Shown here piece by piece: positions 6,757-15,686 of a stretch of 26,324 nucleotides of DNA; the stretch's first letter is position 1; every line of letters begins with the position of its first letter. The stretch comes from a virus. Below the pieces are notes generated by a model that saw nothing but the letters and a program-made list of their open reading frames with translations, ran no database searches and was not told the origin of the DNA. Made by a program: the position numbers and the translations under genes. The stretch spans positions 1 through 26,324 of IMG/VR virus record IMGVR_UViG_3300025122_005621; one strand, written 5' to 3'.

Positions 6757-6996
6757 ATGAAGTACGAAGTGGGCGATATTGTGCTTGCCAAATCATTTGC
6801 AGGGCCAAAAGTGTGGGTTAAATTAAAAAAACGCATTTTAAAGCCCAAAGATTTCTGGGGAGCAGATGGCTGGGACGCGCAACTAATATATAAGAAAGAT
6901 GTTGACAATCTACGTAAGAATGGTGTACCATATAAGAAAGGTGACAAGCCGCTTGTATTTGTGTTCGATTGGCAGATGATCAAGAAGAAACATTAA
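6757..6996 (+). CDS. Small hypothetical protein between two tRNAs
   Basis: This 79-residue basic protein starts 8 nt after the tRNA-Asn CCA and has no ribosome-binding site. It ends 3 nt before tRNA-Gly. The N-terminal part (Y-E-V-G-D-I-V-L-A-K) looks like an SH3/KOW-type barrel strand, and another G-D-K-P-L-V-F-V-F strand lies near the end. The function is unknown. tRNA processing on both sides would release a very short message. Confidence 0.65.
   Translation: MKYEVGDIVLAKSFAGPKVWVKLKKRILKPKDFWGADGWDAQLIYKKDVDNLRKNGVPYKKGDKPLVFVFDWQMIKKKH
6902..6931 (+). promoter_or_regulatory. Possible sigma70 promoter before tRNA-Gly/phoH
   Basis: TTGACA (6902-6907) is followed after 18 bp by TACCAT (6926-6931), inside the small CDS. 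Two -10 mismatches make this weak, but its place would suit expression of tRNA-Gly and the PhoH gene. Confidence 0.3.
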
Positions 6997-6999
6997 TGT

Positions 7000-7074
7000 G
7001 CGGGTGTAACTCAGCGGTAGAGTGCTACGTTGCCAACGTGGTTGTCGCTGGTTCGAATCCAGTCACCCGCTCCA
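7000..7074 (+). tRNA. tRNA-Gly (anticodon GCC)
   Basis: A canonical 75-nt cloverleaf: acceptor GCGGGTG/CACCCGC, D-arm ACTC-AGCGGTA-GAGT, anticodon loop TTGCCAA, T-arm GCTGG-TTCGAAT-CCAGT, discriminator T and encoded CCA. It reads GGC and GGU codons. U8 and A14 are normal, unlike the neighbouring tRNA-Asn. Confidence 0.97.
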
Positions 7075-7122
7075 CGCTGCTATTTTCTCTATTTTAACTA
7101 TTTATTGTTGAAAAGGTGGACG

Positions 7123-8457
7123 ATGCCAGCCAAAAAGAACTATGTTTTAGATACAAGTGTTTACCTAACAGATGCGGATTCAATATTTAAATTTGGTACC
7201 AATGATATTTTTGTTCCCTTAAAGGTATTGGAAGAGATTGATAAACATAAAAAGCGACAAGACTCTGTAGGTGTTAATGCGCGCAAGATCATTCGCAATT
7301 TAGACAATTTAAGAGAAAACGGCCCTCTTCAGACGGGCGTACAAATTGGTAAAGGAAAAGGTACTCTTCGTGTGATATCATATGAATGCTTAAAAAATTC
7401 AATATTCCCGCCCGATTTAGATCTGCGGATTCCAGATCATACAATTATTGCGACTGCTATGGCAGTGAAAAATGAATCTCTAACACGCAAAACGATCGTC
7501 GTTTCTCGCGATATCAATATGCGAGTTATTTGTGATGCTGTCGGGATCCCGGCTGAGAATTATGATAATGAAAAAATTGTAACATCCTCTGAAGAGCTTT
7601 ATCGTGGATTCATTGAACATTTGGTAGATGATCAATTAATCGATCGATTTTATGGTGGCGAAGATATTTATATCGACAAGGACGAGACTTCAACAATTTG
7701 GTATCCAAATCAATATATAATGCTTGTTTCAAATGCTAACCAAAAGAAATCCGCGTTAGCCAAATTTGAAGATCATTTTCGGCCCCTGAAAAAAATTATA
7801 CATGATAAATTGCCTGACTGGTTGATTAGTTCTAGGAATAAAGAGCAAGCGTTTGCAATTGATTTATTGATGAATCCAGAGGTGAAAATTGTTACTCTTG
7901 TTGGAAGAGCCGGCTCAGGAAAGACCCTGTGCGCAATTGCAGCCGGCCTGCAGCAGACGATTGGACTACGTGAGAACCATTACTCTCGTTTGATTGTATC
8001 TCGCCCCGTAGAACCTTTAGGAAAAGATATTGGTTTTTTGCCAGGAACACTGGAAGAGAAGATGCTTCCATGGCTAGCCCCAATTCAAGATAATCTACAA
8101 TATTTGCTGGGCAATGATAAAAATGCACTACAGTTATACATGGAGAAGGGTAAAATCGAAATTGAAGCATTGACATATATCCGCGGCCGGTCCATCGCAG
8201 AAGCATTTATCATTATCGATGAGGCGCAGAACCTAACAGTTCACGAAGTCAAAACAATCATCACACGCATTGGCGAAGGAACAAAGATTGTTTTAACTGG
8301 CGACATTGAACAAATAGATAATTCATATGTTAATGAAACATCCAATGGATTGGTCCACGCAGTGGAAAAATTTAAGGAATTTTCAATAGCCGGCCATATG
8401 ACCTTTAGAAAAGGCGAAAGATCAGAATTAGCAACTTTAGCCTCTAAAGTATTATAA
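7123..8457 (+). CDS. phoH: PIN domain-PhoH ATPase fusion
   Basis: This is a 444-residue protein. Residues about 5-150 form a PIN-type RNase domain, with D-T-S (Asp10), Glu38 in L-E-E-I and a later S-R-D-I strand. Residues about 240-444 form a PhoH-type P-loop ATPase, with Walker A G-R-A-G-S-G-K-T at 261-268 and Walker B D-E-A-Q at 366-369. L-T-G-D-I-E-Q-I-D and a C-terminal arginine-rich segment follow. PIN-PhoH proteins (YlaK/PhoH2 type) are thought to couple ATP-driven RNA remodelling with cleavage. PhoH genes are common in marine phages. The ATG at 7123 has AAGGTGG upstream; a longer frame from 7030 would run through tRNA-Gly and is rejected. Confidence 0.92.
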   Translation: MPAKKNYVLDTSVYLTDADSIFKFGTNDIFVPLKVLEEIDKHKKRQDSVGVNARKIIRNLDNLRENGPLQTGVQIGKGKGTLRVISYECLKNSIFPPDLDLRIPDHTIIATAMAVKNESLTRKTIVVSRDINMRVICDAVGIPAENYDNEKIVTSSEELYRGFIEHLVDDQLIDRFYGGEDIYIDKDETSTIWYPNQYIMLVSNANQKKSALAKFEDHFRPLKKIIHDKLPDWLISSRNKEQAFAIDLLMNPEVKIVTLVGRAGSGKTLCAIAAGLQQTIGLRENHYSRLIVSRPVEPLGKDIGFLPGTLEEKMLPWLAPIQDNLQYLLGNDKNALQLYMEKGKIEIEALTYIRGRSIAEAFIIIDEAQNLTVHEVKTIITRIGEGTKIVLTGDIEQIDNSYVNETSNGLVHAVEKFKEFSIAGHMTFRKGERSELATLASKVL

Positions 8458-8491
8458 AAATATGTGTTAATATATTTAATAAGGAGTATTC

Positions 8492-8815
8492 ATGAATATA
8501 GAAACTAAAAATACAAACAAAGATAGCGAAGAAAGAACCACTTCGGAACAACAATTACACACTAGCGAAATGTTAGCAATGTTGGTTCAACCAGACACAA
8601 AACTTAAAGACATGCTTGTAGAGTATGTGGGTACCAAGTTCGACAAAGAAGAAGTAACAGTCAACATGATTGTAGAAGCTTTAGCACACGAATTCCCAGA
8701 GTTTGTATATGTCGTTGCTGAAGAGAATTTTTTACGCGGTTATCAATTAGGATTAGAAGATGCTTATAAAACAGTTGCAGGAACGCCAGAAGAGGATGTT
8801 GCAGAAAAACTCTGA
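8492..8815 (+). CDS. Acidic hypothetical protein
   Basis: This 107-residue protein is preceded by AAGGAG. The first 25 residues are polar and probably disordered. The rest is predicted helical, with acidic and hydrophobic stretches (about 30-95). No motif is recognised. It overlaps the metallopeptidase gene by 20 nt, so the two may work together. Confidence 0.7.
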   Translation: MNIETKNTNKDSEERTTSEQQLHTSEMLAMLVQPDTKLKDMLVEYVGTKFDKEEVTVNMIVEALAHEFPEFVYVVAEENFLRGYQLGLEDAYKTVAGTPEEDVAEKL

Positions 8816-9455
8816 TTTTTACACCCCTAATGGCATACACGTCTTTTTTAAAGACAACATATCGACTAATAATGTTGATGTTGAAAACGTTGTCGCTAAA
8901 ATTGAATCCAAAATACCACCACATTTAACTTCTGAAATTGAAATGATCATAGTTGGTTGGTTTGATGAATTTGAAGAAAGAGAAATAAACGCTTTTTATG
9001 ATTCTGGAACAATTTGTATTACAAATATTCAAGACAATGAAGAAGATATGTTTGATGATATAGTCCATGAAATCGCACATTCCATGGAGATCGCACATGG
9101 ATATTTGGTTTATGCTGATAATAAAATTCACGATGAATTTTTAAGAAAGCGCAAATATTTACATGATTTATTGTGGGCTAAAGGCTATAAGGCACCCCAG
9201 TCTTTTTTTACAAATCTTGAATATGACGAAGAATTTGATAATTTCTTGCATAAAACAATTGGATATGGCAAACTTGCATCTTTAATGCAAGGATTATTTA
9301 TCAGCCCATACGCTGCAACCAGCCTGCAGGAATATTTTGCGACTGGATTCACAGAATTCTATTTAGAATCAAATCACAACTTTCTTAAAAAAATATCACC
9401 CGCGCTATACAAAAAGATTATTTCTTTACAAAGTCAAGAAAAGCTTGACAAATAA
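8796..9455 (+). CDS. HEXXH zinc metallopeptidase (zincin-like)
   Basis: This 219-residue protein starts at ATG 8796, preceded by AGAGG; an earlier ATG at 8760 lies deeper in the upstream gene. The motif V-H-E-I-A-H-S (His91, Glu92, His95) is the zincin active site. L-Q-E-Y-F-A-T-G-F-T-E-F downstream may supply the third ligand glutamate, as in gluzincins. There is no signal peptide, so it probably acts inside the infected cell on a protein target or in maturation. The family resembles uncharacterised phage metallopeptidases, and the substrate is unknown. Confidence 0.8.
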   Translation: MLQKNSDFYTPNGIHVFFKDNISTNNVDVENVVAKIESKIPPHLTSEIEMIIVGWFDEFEEREINAFYDSGTICITNIQDNEEDMFDDIVHEIAHSMEIAHGYLVYADNKIHDEFLRKRKYLHDLLWAKGYKAPQSFFTNLEYDEEFDNFLHKTIGYGKLASLMQGLFISPYAATSLQEYFATGFTEFYLESNHNFLKKISPALYKKIISLQSQEKLDK

Positions 9456-9473
9456 TACTAAAGCGGTTATATT
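9445..9473 (+). promoter_or_regulatory. Sigma70 promoter TTGACA-N17-TATATT
   Basis: A consensus -35 (9445-9450) and a one-mismatch -10 (9468-9473) are spaced 17 bp apart, and the -35 lies in the last codons of the metallopeptidase gene. The expected start near 9480 leaves a 20-nt leader with GAAGGA before the nuclease ATG. It is likely a main promoter for the nuclease and glycosyltransferase genes. Confidence 0.75.
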
Positions 9474-9501
9474 ATAAATTAGCACGATATACGAAGGAAT
9501 A

Positions 9502-10275
9502 ATGTCACACATATCATATTCAGAATTAAAAGATTGGACGTTTTGTCCTTTTTATCATAAATTAACACGAATCGACAAGATCGACGGTTTTAAAGGCAAT
9601 GCATACACCGCCTTTGGCACAGCGATGCACACTGTTTGTGAAAAGAAGTTGCTTCGAGAGCAGCTTGATGCTGACAATTGTTTTATTGAAGAATTTAAAA
9701 GTTGTTTAGCTAAACTTGATGATGACATCGAGATTGATAAAAAGCTTGTAGTCGACATGGTAGAGCAAGGGAAAAAGATCATTCCTGAGATTAATGAGGC
9801 TCTAAAGGATTATTTTGAAGAGTTTGAAGTAATGGCAGTCGAAATGCCGCTTATGGAGTCAATTGAAGACGAAGACGATTATAATTTTAAAGGATTTATT
9901 GACGCCGTAATTTGTACTCCTGACGGAAAGGTGCATATATTTGACTGGAAGACGTGCTCATGGGGCTGGGATTCCCGCAAGAAAAGTGACAAAATGGTGA
10001 CATATCAACTTACGTTGTATAAGCATTTCTTCGCGCAGAGAATGAAAATCGATCCAGAAAACATCGAAACACACTTTGCGCTACTTAAGAGAACAGCAAA
10101 GAAAAACCGCATTGAATTCTTTCGCGTTACAAGCGGACCTAAAAAAACAGAAAATGCGCTTAAACTTCTGAACAAAGCGCTTTATAATATTAAAAATAAG
10201 CGATACATTAAAAATCGCTTATCCTGTACCAGCAGCTATGGCTGCAAATTTTACAAGACAAAACACTGTCCATAA
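9502..10275 (+). CDS. PD-(D/E)XK nuclease with Fe-S cysteines (Cas4/RecB-like)
   Basis: The 257-residue protein shows the RecB-family nuclease core: His43 in G-T-A-M-H, Asp134 in F-I-D-A, D-W-K at 148-150, then Y-Q-L-T-L-Y. Cys15 near the N terminus and three C-terminal cysteines (242, 248, 256) fit the cluster-binding arrangement of Cas4/AddB nucleases, although their spacing is wider than the usual C-x2-C-x5-C. It probably trims DNA ends in phage recombination or replication. GAAGGA precedes the ATG, and a strong promoter is just upstream. It could use clusters from the IscU/IscA pair. Confidence 0.88.
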   Translation: MSHISYSELKDWTFCPFYHKLTRIDKIDGFKGNAYTAFGTAMHTVCEKKLLREQLDADNCFIEEFKSCLAKLDDDIEIDKKLVVDMVEQGKKIIPEINEALKDYFEEFEVMAVEMPLMESIEDEDDYNFKGFIDAVICTPDGKVHIFDWKTCSWGWDSRKKSDKMVTYQLTLYKHFFAQRMKIDPENIETHFALLKRTAKKNRIEFFRVTSGPKKTENALKLLNKALYNIKNKRYIKNRLSCTSSYGCKFYKTKHCP

Positions 10276-10282
10276 GGAATAA

Positions 10283-11566
10283 ATGAAAAAAAAGAAAATT
10301 TTAATGTTATCAGATCACCCTCTTAGTCCGAGCGGGGTTGGAACACAGACGAAATATGTAATTGAGGCCCTGTTGAAGACGGGCCGCTATCAAGTTGTTA
10401 GCCTTGGAGGGGCGATTAAACATCAGGACTACACCCCTCTTAGAGTAGAGCCATACGGCGCCGACTGGACGATATACCCAGTCGATGGATATGGCTCTCA
10501 TGAAATAGTAAGATCCACGTTGCAGAAAGAACGCCCTGATGTTTTGTGGTTCATGACTGATCCTAGATTTTATAGTTGGTTGTGGGAAATAGAAAACGAG
10601 ATCCGCGCCAATATTCCGATGGTATATTATCATGTTTGGGACAATCTCCCGCATCCATTTTTCAATGGAAGATATTATCGTTCGACAGATGAAATTGTCG
10701 CAATTTCAAAAGTTACAGATGAAATTATTAGGACAGTAGCACCGGAATCCCACTGTGGTTATATTCCGCATGCGGTGAATTCTTCGATTTTTCATAAATT
10801 TAAGGATCCCGAGAGCAAAACAAACGCCGCGGGGTTAAGAGAGAATATTGTTAATACATCAAAGAATTTTAATAACCCTAAAAAGAAAATATTCTTTTGG
10901 AATAATAGAAACGCCCGCCGTAAACAATCAGGAACACTTATTTGGTGGTTTAAAGAACTTTTAGATGAGGTTGGACATGATAAAGCAGTACTTCTTATGC
11001 ACACTGATCCAAAAGATCGCCATGGCCAAGATTTGCCTCATCTTATCGAACATTTGAAGTTTAATGATGGTCAAGTTTTGTTATCAACAGAAAAGATCAG
11101 CTCAGAAGATTTGGCAAATATGTATAACGTAGCAGACTATACTATCAACATTTCCGATGCTGAAGGTTTCGGACTAGCCACATTAGAATCTTTGTCTTGT
11201 GGGACTCCTATTATTGTCACCATGACTGGTGGCTTACAGGAACAGGTAACAAATGGTAAAGATTGGTTTGGGTGGGGTATTCAGCCGGTCTCTAAGGTTG
11301 TAATTGGCTCCTTAGACGTGCCATACATTTATGAAGATAGAATCAGTAAAGAAGATTTTTTTGAAGCTATGAAAAAAGCATTAAATGCTAGCCCAAAGGC
11401 ATATAAGAAAATGTCTGAAGCCGGCATCAAACATGTTAATGAAAATTATAATTTTGAAGATTTTGAAAGGACATGGGTTCGAACAATGGACGAAATAGTT
11501 AATAAGCATGGCTCGTGGGAAACACGAAAAGGCTATGATCGTTGGAAGCTGGCAGAGGTGGCATGA
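10283..11566 (+). CDS. GT4-family glycosyltransferase 1
   Basis: The 427-residue protein has the GT-B fold layout. The N-terminal part opens I-L-M-L-S-D-H-P with a G-V-G-T-Q loop. The C-terminal half carries the E-x7-E motif in D-A-E-G-F-G-L-A-T-L-E-S, followed by G-G-L-Q-E-Q-V. GT4 enzymes are retaining transferases that use nucleotide sugars. The acceptor is unknown. AAGGAA lies before the ATG. Its stop overlaps the next start (ATGA), the first of three consecutive coupled glycosyltransferases. Confidence 0.92.
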   Translation: MKKKKILMLSDHPLSPSGVGTQTKYVIEALLKTGRYQVVSLGGAIKHQDYTPLRVEPYGADWTIYPVDGYGSHEIVRSTLQKERPDVLWFMTDPRFYSWLWEIENEIRANIPMVYYHVWDNLPHPFFNGRYYRSTDEIVAISKVTDEIIRTVAPESHCGYIPHAVNSSIFHKFKDPESKTNAAGLRENIVNTSKNFNNPKKKIFFWNNRNARRKQSGTLIWWFKELLDEVGHDKAVLLMHTDPKDRHGQDLPHLIEHLKFNDGQVLLSTEKISSEDLANMYNVADYTINISDAEGFGLATLESLSCGTPIIVTMTGGLQEQVTNGKDWFGWGIQPVSKVVIGSLDVPYIYEDRISKEDFFEAMKKALNASPKAYKKMSEAGIKHVNENYNFEDFERTWVRTMDEIVNKHGSWETRKGYDRWKLAEVA

Positions 11567-12810
11567 TGAAGAAAATTTTATTGGCCGGCCCACTTCTTAC
11601 ACGTTCTGGATATGGTGAACAGAGTCGATTTGCTTTAAGGGCTCTAAGATCTAGGCCTGATTTGTTTGACATTTATATTCAACCACTTAAGTGGGGTGAA
11701 ACATCGTGGATGTTTGAAAGCGACGAAGAGCGTACTTGGATCGATCAGACAATCGAAAAAACAATTGCACATACAACACAAGGGGGCACTTTCGATGTTA
11801 GCTTACAGGTTACAATACCGAACGAATGGACTGATAAAACGGCGCCCATCAATATTGGCTATACAGCCGGCATTGAAACCACCAAGGTAGCACACCAGTG
11901 GCTCCAAGCGGGAAATCAGATGGATCATATAATTGTTGTCTCAAATCACTCTAAAAATGTTTATGAATCGACCATTTATGATGTAACATATAATGAGACA
12001 AACGAAAAATCAACTTACCAGCTTAATGGCTCCATTGATGTAATAAACTATCCTGTTAAAACATTTGACCAAAAGCTCGATTTGGATTTAGACACTACTA
12101 CTGAATTTAACTTTTTGTCTATCGCGCAATGGGGCCCCAGAAAAAATTTAGACAACACTATTAAATGGTTTGTTGAAGAGTTTTACAATGAAAATGTCGG
12201 GTTTGTAGTGAAAACCAATTTGGCGAAAAATTGTCATATGGATTATGAAATCGTTAAAGGTAGATTGGAAGCTATGCTTAAAGAATATTCCTTTAGAAAA
12301 TGTAAAGTATACTTGTTGCATGGCGATATGACTGATGAAGAAATACACTCTTTATATCTTCATAACAAAATTGATGCATTTTTATTGTTGACTCACGGAG
12401 AAGGATTCGGATTGCCTCTATTCGAAGCATGCTACTCGGGTTTGCCAGTAGTTACAGTTGGATGGTCTGGACAGACTGACTTTTTATATGGCGCCGACAA
12501 CGAGTCGTGTTTTTATGACGTTGGCTTTGATTTAAGCGCGATTCAGGAAGAAGTTGTATGGGACGGCGTCCTGATTAAAGAGTCAATGTGGGCGTATGCT
12601 AGAGAGCAATCAGCGAAAGCCCAAATGAGAAAATGCTATAAAGATCTCACAGGAGAGGATTCCAAAAAACACTTGGATAGGGTGCGCCAGCATGCAGACT
12701 ATTTGTCCGAACAATTCAGTGAAGAAAAAATGAACAAGGCTTTTGTGGAAGCTATAAGTCGAAACTTTATCAACAACGAAAATAACGAAACTAGCGTTAT
12801 CGTACTATGA
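11563..12810 (+). CDS. GT4-family glycosyltransferase 2
   Basis: This 415-residue GT-B protein is a relative of its neighbours. The N terminus has K-K-I-L-L-A-G-P-L with G-Y-G-E-Q-S-R, and the C-terminal half has the E-x7-E motif in H-G-E-G-F-G-L-P-L-F-E-A and G-W-S-G-Q-T-D. The ATG at 11563 overlaps the preceding stop (ATGA) and follows AGAGGTGG. A frame from 11542 would start in the preceding gene. It likely adds a second sugar to the same glycan. Confidence 0.92.
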   Translation: MMKKILLAGPLLTRSGYGEQSRFALRALRSRPDLFDIYIQPLKWGETSWMFESDEERTWIDQTIEKTIAHTTQGGTFDVSLQVTIPNEWTDKTAPINIGYTAGIETTKVAHQWLQAGNQMDHIIVVSNHSKNVYESTIYDVTYNETNEKSTYQLNGSIDVINYPVKTFDQKLDLDLDTTTEFNFLSIAQWGPRKNLDNTIKWFVEEFYNENVGFVVKTNLAKNCHMDYEIVKGRLEAMLKEYSFRKCKVYLLHGDMTDEEIHSLYLHNKIDAFLLLTHGEGFGLPLFEACYSGLPVVTVGWSGQTDFLYGADNESCFYDVGFDLSAIQEEVVWDGVLIKESMWAYAREQSAKAQMRKCYKDLTGEDSKKHLDRVRQHADYLSEQFSEEKMNKAFVEAISRNFINNENNETSVIVL

Positions 12811-14813
12811 AAAAAATAGTGTATTGTGGGCAATTCATGGATCTCTCCGGTTATGGAATTGCAGCCAGAAGATATCTAGATGCTTTAGATATAGCTTCTA
12901 AAAATCATGAAATAGATTTAAAAATTTACATTTGTATGGTTGCGCCAATTGAACATGATTCTCTAAATAAAAGAGAGCAAGAACTTATAAACAAGTATCG
13001 TTTTAAAAATGATGAGGAAATTGATTCATTTATATCCGACAATGATTATGAATGTATTTGGCATATGCCAACACCTATGGCGCTGTTTTCGGACATGCGA
13101 TTCGGACCAAGCCCCGGCTGCTCACACTCCCTGCAGAGAATAATTCGTTCCTCACACAGAAATCATCATCTTGTGGTTTGGGAGACCACAGATATTTCCC
13201 GGGAGTGGCGAGATGCCATAGAATGGTATAACCCATCCAGCATTATTACTGCATGCAAGATGAATGAACAGATGTACTCAAAATATACAAATAATGTTTT
13301 ATTGGCGCCACATCCAATTTACAACATAGACAATATTCAATCTACTCCGGTTAAATTACCTTTTGATTTGGAAGATAAATTTACAATATTTTCTATGTCA
13401 CAGTGGACATATCGTAAAGGCTTTGATAAGTTGATTGCTGCTTTTACATCCGAACTCGGTGATAAAGATGATTGTGTTTTGATTTTGAAAACGTTCGGAA
13501 GCGACGAAGCACAATCAAAAGAACAAATAGCGCAGATAGTCAAAGCTTTAAGAGGCAGAATATTCAAGAAAAACAAGAAAAATAATGTTATTTTATTGGG
13601 CGATTACGCCCCTGAATCAGATATCAAATGGTTTTATGAAAATAGTGATATTTTCGCTTTATTGCCACGTGGCGAAGGCTTTAGCTTAACTATTTTTGAA
13701 GCAATCTTAAATGGATTGCCAGTAATGGTACCCGGCGAAGGCGGTCATGTAGATTATATTTCTGATGAAAACAAATTTATGGTCGATGGTATGTGGGATT
13801 CTTGTATCATACCAAATGAAATTTATTCTATCGACAGCAACTGGTTTGAACCAAACGTATTATCTGCTAGAAAAAACTTGCGGCTAGCATATGAAATGTG
13901 GAAAGAGGGGAAACTTCCACAAGAAGGAGAGAAATTAAAGAAGCATTTACTAAAGGATGAAAGATTCGATGTAGAGAAAATCGGAAACGACATCCTTGAA
14001 TTTGTGCTTAATGACGATACGATACCCGAGCCAGTTGAATGCAAGAAGCAAAAATTATATAAATCTGTAAGTTCCAAGAGCGCTCCCGCTGGCAAATTGG
14101 ATGTTCTTAAAGATTCCTTTAAGGGAGAAACGGCATACATTTTAAACTGTGGGCCATCACTAAATGACTATAGCCAAGAGTTTTTGAACGATTTTCTAAA
14201 AGATAAACTGACTCTCTCTGTAAAGCAGGCCTACAGTCGTTTCCCAGAAATAACAGATTTTCATTTCTTTAATTGTTCCAATCTTCCGATGCCCGATGAT
14301 GTTGTTCTAAAACAATATTATACATATGATGAAGATAACAGGCCGATAGTGGTAGCCAGCAGCAATTACGATTTGGGACAAAGATGGGAGCCCTTTCAAA
14401 AGCACGACATATTCTTTAAGATACCAATCAGAACTGAGATAAATAACGAATTTATATCGACAACCAAAAAATTTGATGATTTTTTAATTGATAATAACTT
14501 GACAAGACCTTGCGGGCCGGGTATAATGTATGAAACGGTCATTTACACAGCTATTCATCTAGGTGTTAGTGAAATAGTATGCATTGGCTGGGACTTAACA
14601 AATTTTAAAGTTGATGTAAACACATACAAGCATTTCTACGGCACCACAGAGAAGTTGGTCAATCGCGGCGATATCTTAGAATGGGAAATTGACCAAACAA
14701 GAAAAACAACAAAAGAATTATATTATTGGCTTAAAAACCTTGGAATCGAACTCAAGCTAGCTTCAAATAAAAGCACCTTGTACGACGGTATTCCAAGAAT
14801 AGAATTAAAATAA
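12807..14813 (+). CDS. Fused GT4 glycosyltransferase and DUF115/GT42-like domain
   Basis: This 668-residue protein has two parts. Residues 1 to about 400 are a GT4 transferase (G-Y-G-I-A near the N terminus, E-x7-E in R-G-E-G-F-S-L-T-I-F-E-A). Residues about 435-668 form a Rossmann-like domain. It contains N-C-G-P-S-L-N-D (Gly449 starts G-P-S), then G-P-G-I-M-Y-E-T and I-V-C-I-G-W-D. These motifs resemble the DUF115/MAF and GT42 sialyltransferase-like group, which moves activated nonulosonic acids. One polypeptide might therefore add a hexose and a nonulosonic acid in turn (inference). A consensus promoter sits inside the second domain. ATGA couples it to the gene before. Confidence 0.82.
   Translation: MKKIVYCGQFMDLSGYGIAARRYLDALDIASKNHEIDLKIYICMVAPIEHDSLNKREQELINKYRFKNDEEIDSFISDNDYECIWHMPTPMALFSDMRFGPSPGCSHSLQRIIRSSHRNHHLVVWETTDISREWRDAIEWYNPSSIITACKMNEQMYSKYTNNVLLAPHPIYNIDNIQSTPVKLPFDLEDKFTIFSMSQWTYRKGFDKLIAAFTSELGDKDDCVLILKTFGSDEAQSKEQIAQIVKALRGRIFKKNKKNNVILLGDYAPESDIKWFYENSDIFALLPRGEGFSLTIFEAILNGLPVMVPGEGGHVDYISDENKFMVDGMWDSCIIPNEIYSIDSNWFEPNVLSARKNLRLAYEMWKEGKLPQEGEKLKKHLLKDERFDVEKIGNDILEFVLNDDTIPEPVECKKQKLYKSVSSKSAPAGKLDVLKDSFKGETAYILNCGPSLNDYSQEFLNDFLKDKLTLSVKQAYSRFPEITDFHFFNCSNLPMPDDVVLKQYYTYDEDNRPIVVASSNYDLGQRWEPFQKHDIFFKIPIRTEINNEFISTTKKFDDFLIDNNLTRPCGPGIMYETVIYTAIHLGVSEIVCIGWDLTNFKVDVNTYKHFYGTTEKLVNRGDILEWEIDQTRKTTKELYYWLKNLGIELKLASNKSTLYDGIPRIELK
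14499..14527 (+). promoter_or_regulatory. Perfect sigma70 consensus promoter TTGACA-N17-TATAAT inside a CDS
   Basis: Both hexamers (14499-14504 and 14522-14527) match the consensus exactly, with the optimal 17-bp spacer. The site encodes N-L-T-R-P-C-G-P-G-I-M in the DUF115-like domain. Transcripts from about 14534 would reach the neuB gene at 14823 and so could express the sugar-synthesis genes separately from the glycosyltransferases. Confidence 0.7.
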
Positions 14814-14822
14814 GGAGAACAA

Positions 14823-15686
14823 GTGAAATTATTTAATCCATATCACGACACTTCAAATTTGCCTTTTTTCATTGCTGAAATTGGCATTAATCACAATGGT
14901 GATATTGAAATAGCAAAAAAATTAATAGATATGGCAATCGAAGCCGGCTGCGATGCAGTCAAGTTTCAAAAAAGAGACATTAGCACGGTATATACTCAAG
15001 AATATTTAGAGTCAGACCGAGAGAGTCCGTGGGGGACCACCCAACGTCATCAAAAGGAAGGACTCGAATTTGAAAAAACAGAATATGATGAAATCGACAG
15101 GTACTGCAAACAGAAGGGAATCTTGTGGTCTGCGTCTGCATGGGATATTAAGAGTCAAGAATTTCTTAGAGGATACAATTTACTTTTTAATAAAGTTGCA
15201 TCCGCCATGCTTACACATAATGATTTATTAGAATATATAGCGCGAGAAGGCCGACATACTTTTATTTCTACTGGCATGTCAACCTATAGCGATATTGATA
15301 ATGCCGTGGCTATTTTTCGCAAAAATAATTGCCCATTTACTCTTTTTCATTGTGTTTCAACCTATCCGTGTAACGATGAAGATTGCAACATTAGAGCAAT
15401 CAAGATCCTAGAGGAAAGATATGTGTGTCCAGTCGGATATAGTGGCCACGAATCAGGTATATTGCCAACAGTGGCTGCCGTTGCTCTTGGGGCAAAAGCA
15501 ATTGAGAGACATATAACTTTAGATAAAAATATGTATGGTTCAGATCAGTCGGCGTCTCTAGAGTCCAAAGAGCTATCTGAGATAATTAGCCGCGCCAACG
15601 GCATAATGGCGTGTCTAGGCCATGGCAAGAAGAAGTTCATAGACGCAGAGAAATCTGTGGCTAAAAAGCTTAGGTATTTTGAATGA
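14823..15686 (+). CDS. NeuB-family nonulosonic acid synthase 1 (no SAF domain)
   Basis: The 287-residue TIM barrel has family motifs: F-I-A-E-I-G-I-N-H-N-G near the N terminus, D-A-V-K-F-Q-K, then G-Y-S-G-H-E-S-G and A-K-A-I-E-R-H-I-T-L. NeuB enzymes condense phosphoenolpyruvate with a 6-deoxy or N-acetyl hexosamine to give a nine-carbon acid. The protein stops after the barrel and lacks the C-terminal SAF/antifreeze-like domain found in standard NeuB/PseI and in the second copy at 24087. The GTG start follows AAGGAGAACAA. It may make a related acid. Confidence 0.88.
   Translation: MKLFNPYHDTSNLPFFIAEIGINHNGDIEIAKKLIDMAIEAGCDAVKFQKRDISTVYTQEYLESDRESPWGTTQRHQKEGLEFEKTEYDEIDRYCKQKGILWSASAWDIKSQEFLRGYNLLFNKVASAMLTHNDLLEYIAREGRHTFISTGMSTYSDIDNAVAIFRKNNCPFTLFHCVSTYPCNDEDCNIRAIKILEERYVCPVGYSGHESGILPTVAAVALGAKAIERHITLDKNMYGSDQSASLESKELSEIISRANGIMACLGHGKKKFIDAEKSVAKKLRYFE

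Noticed and set aside
7030-7122. Longer start for the PhoH protein inside tRNA-Gly
   Set aside because: The added residues are translated tRNA sequence; ATG 7123 has a good ribosome site and starts at the PIN domain.
8172-8200. TTGACA inside phoH as a promoter
   Set aside because: No -10-like hexamer lies at 16-18 bp; the following sequence is GC-rich.
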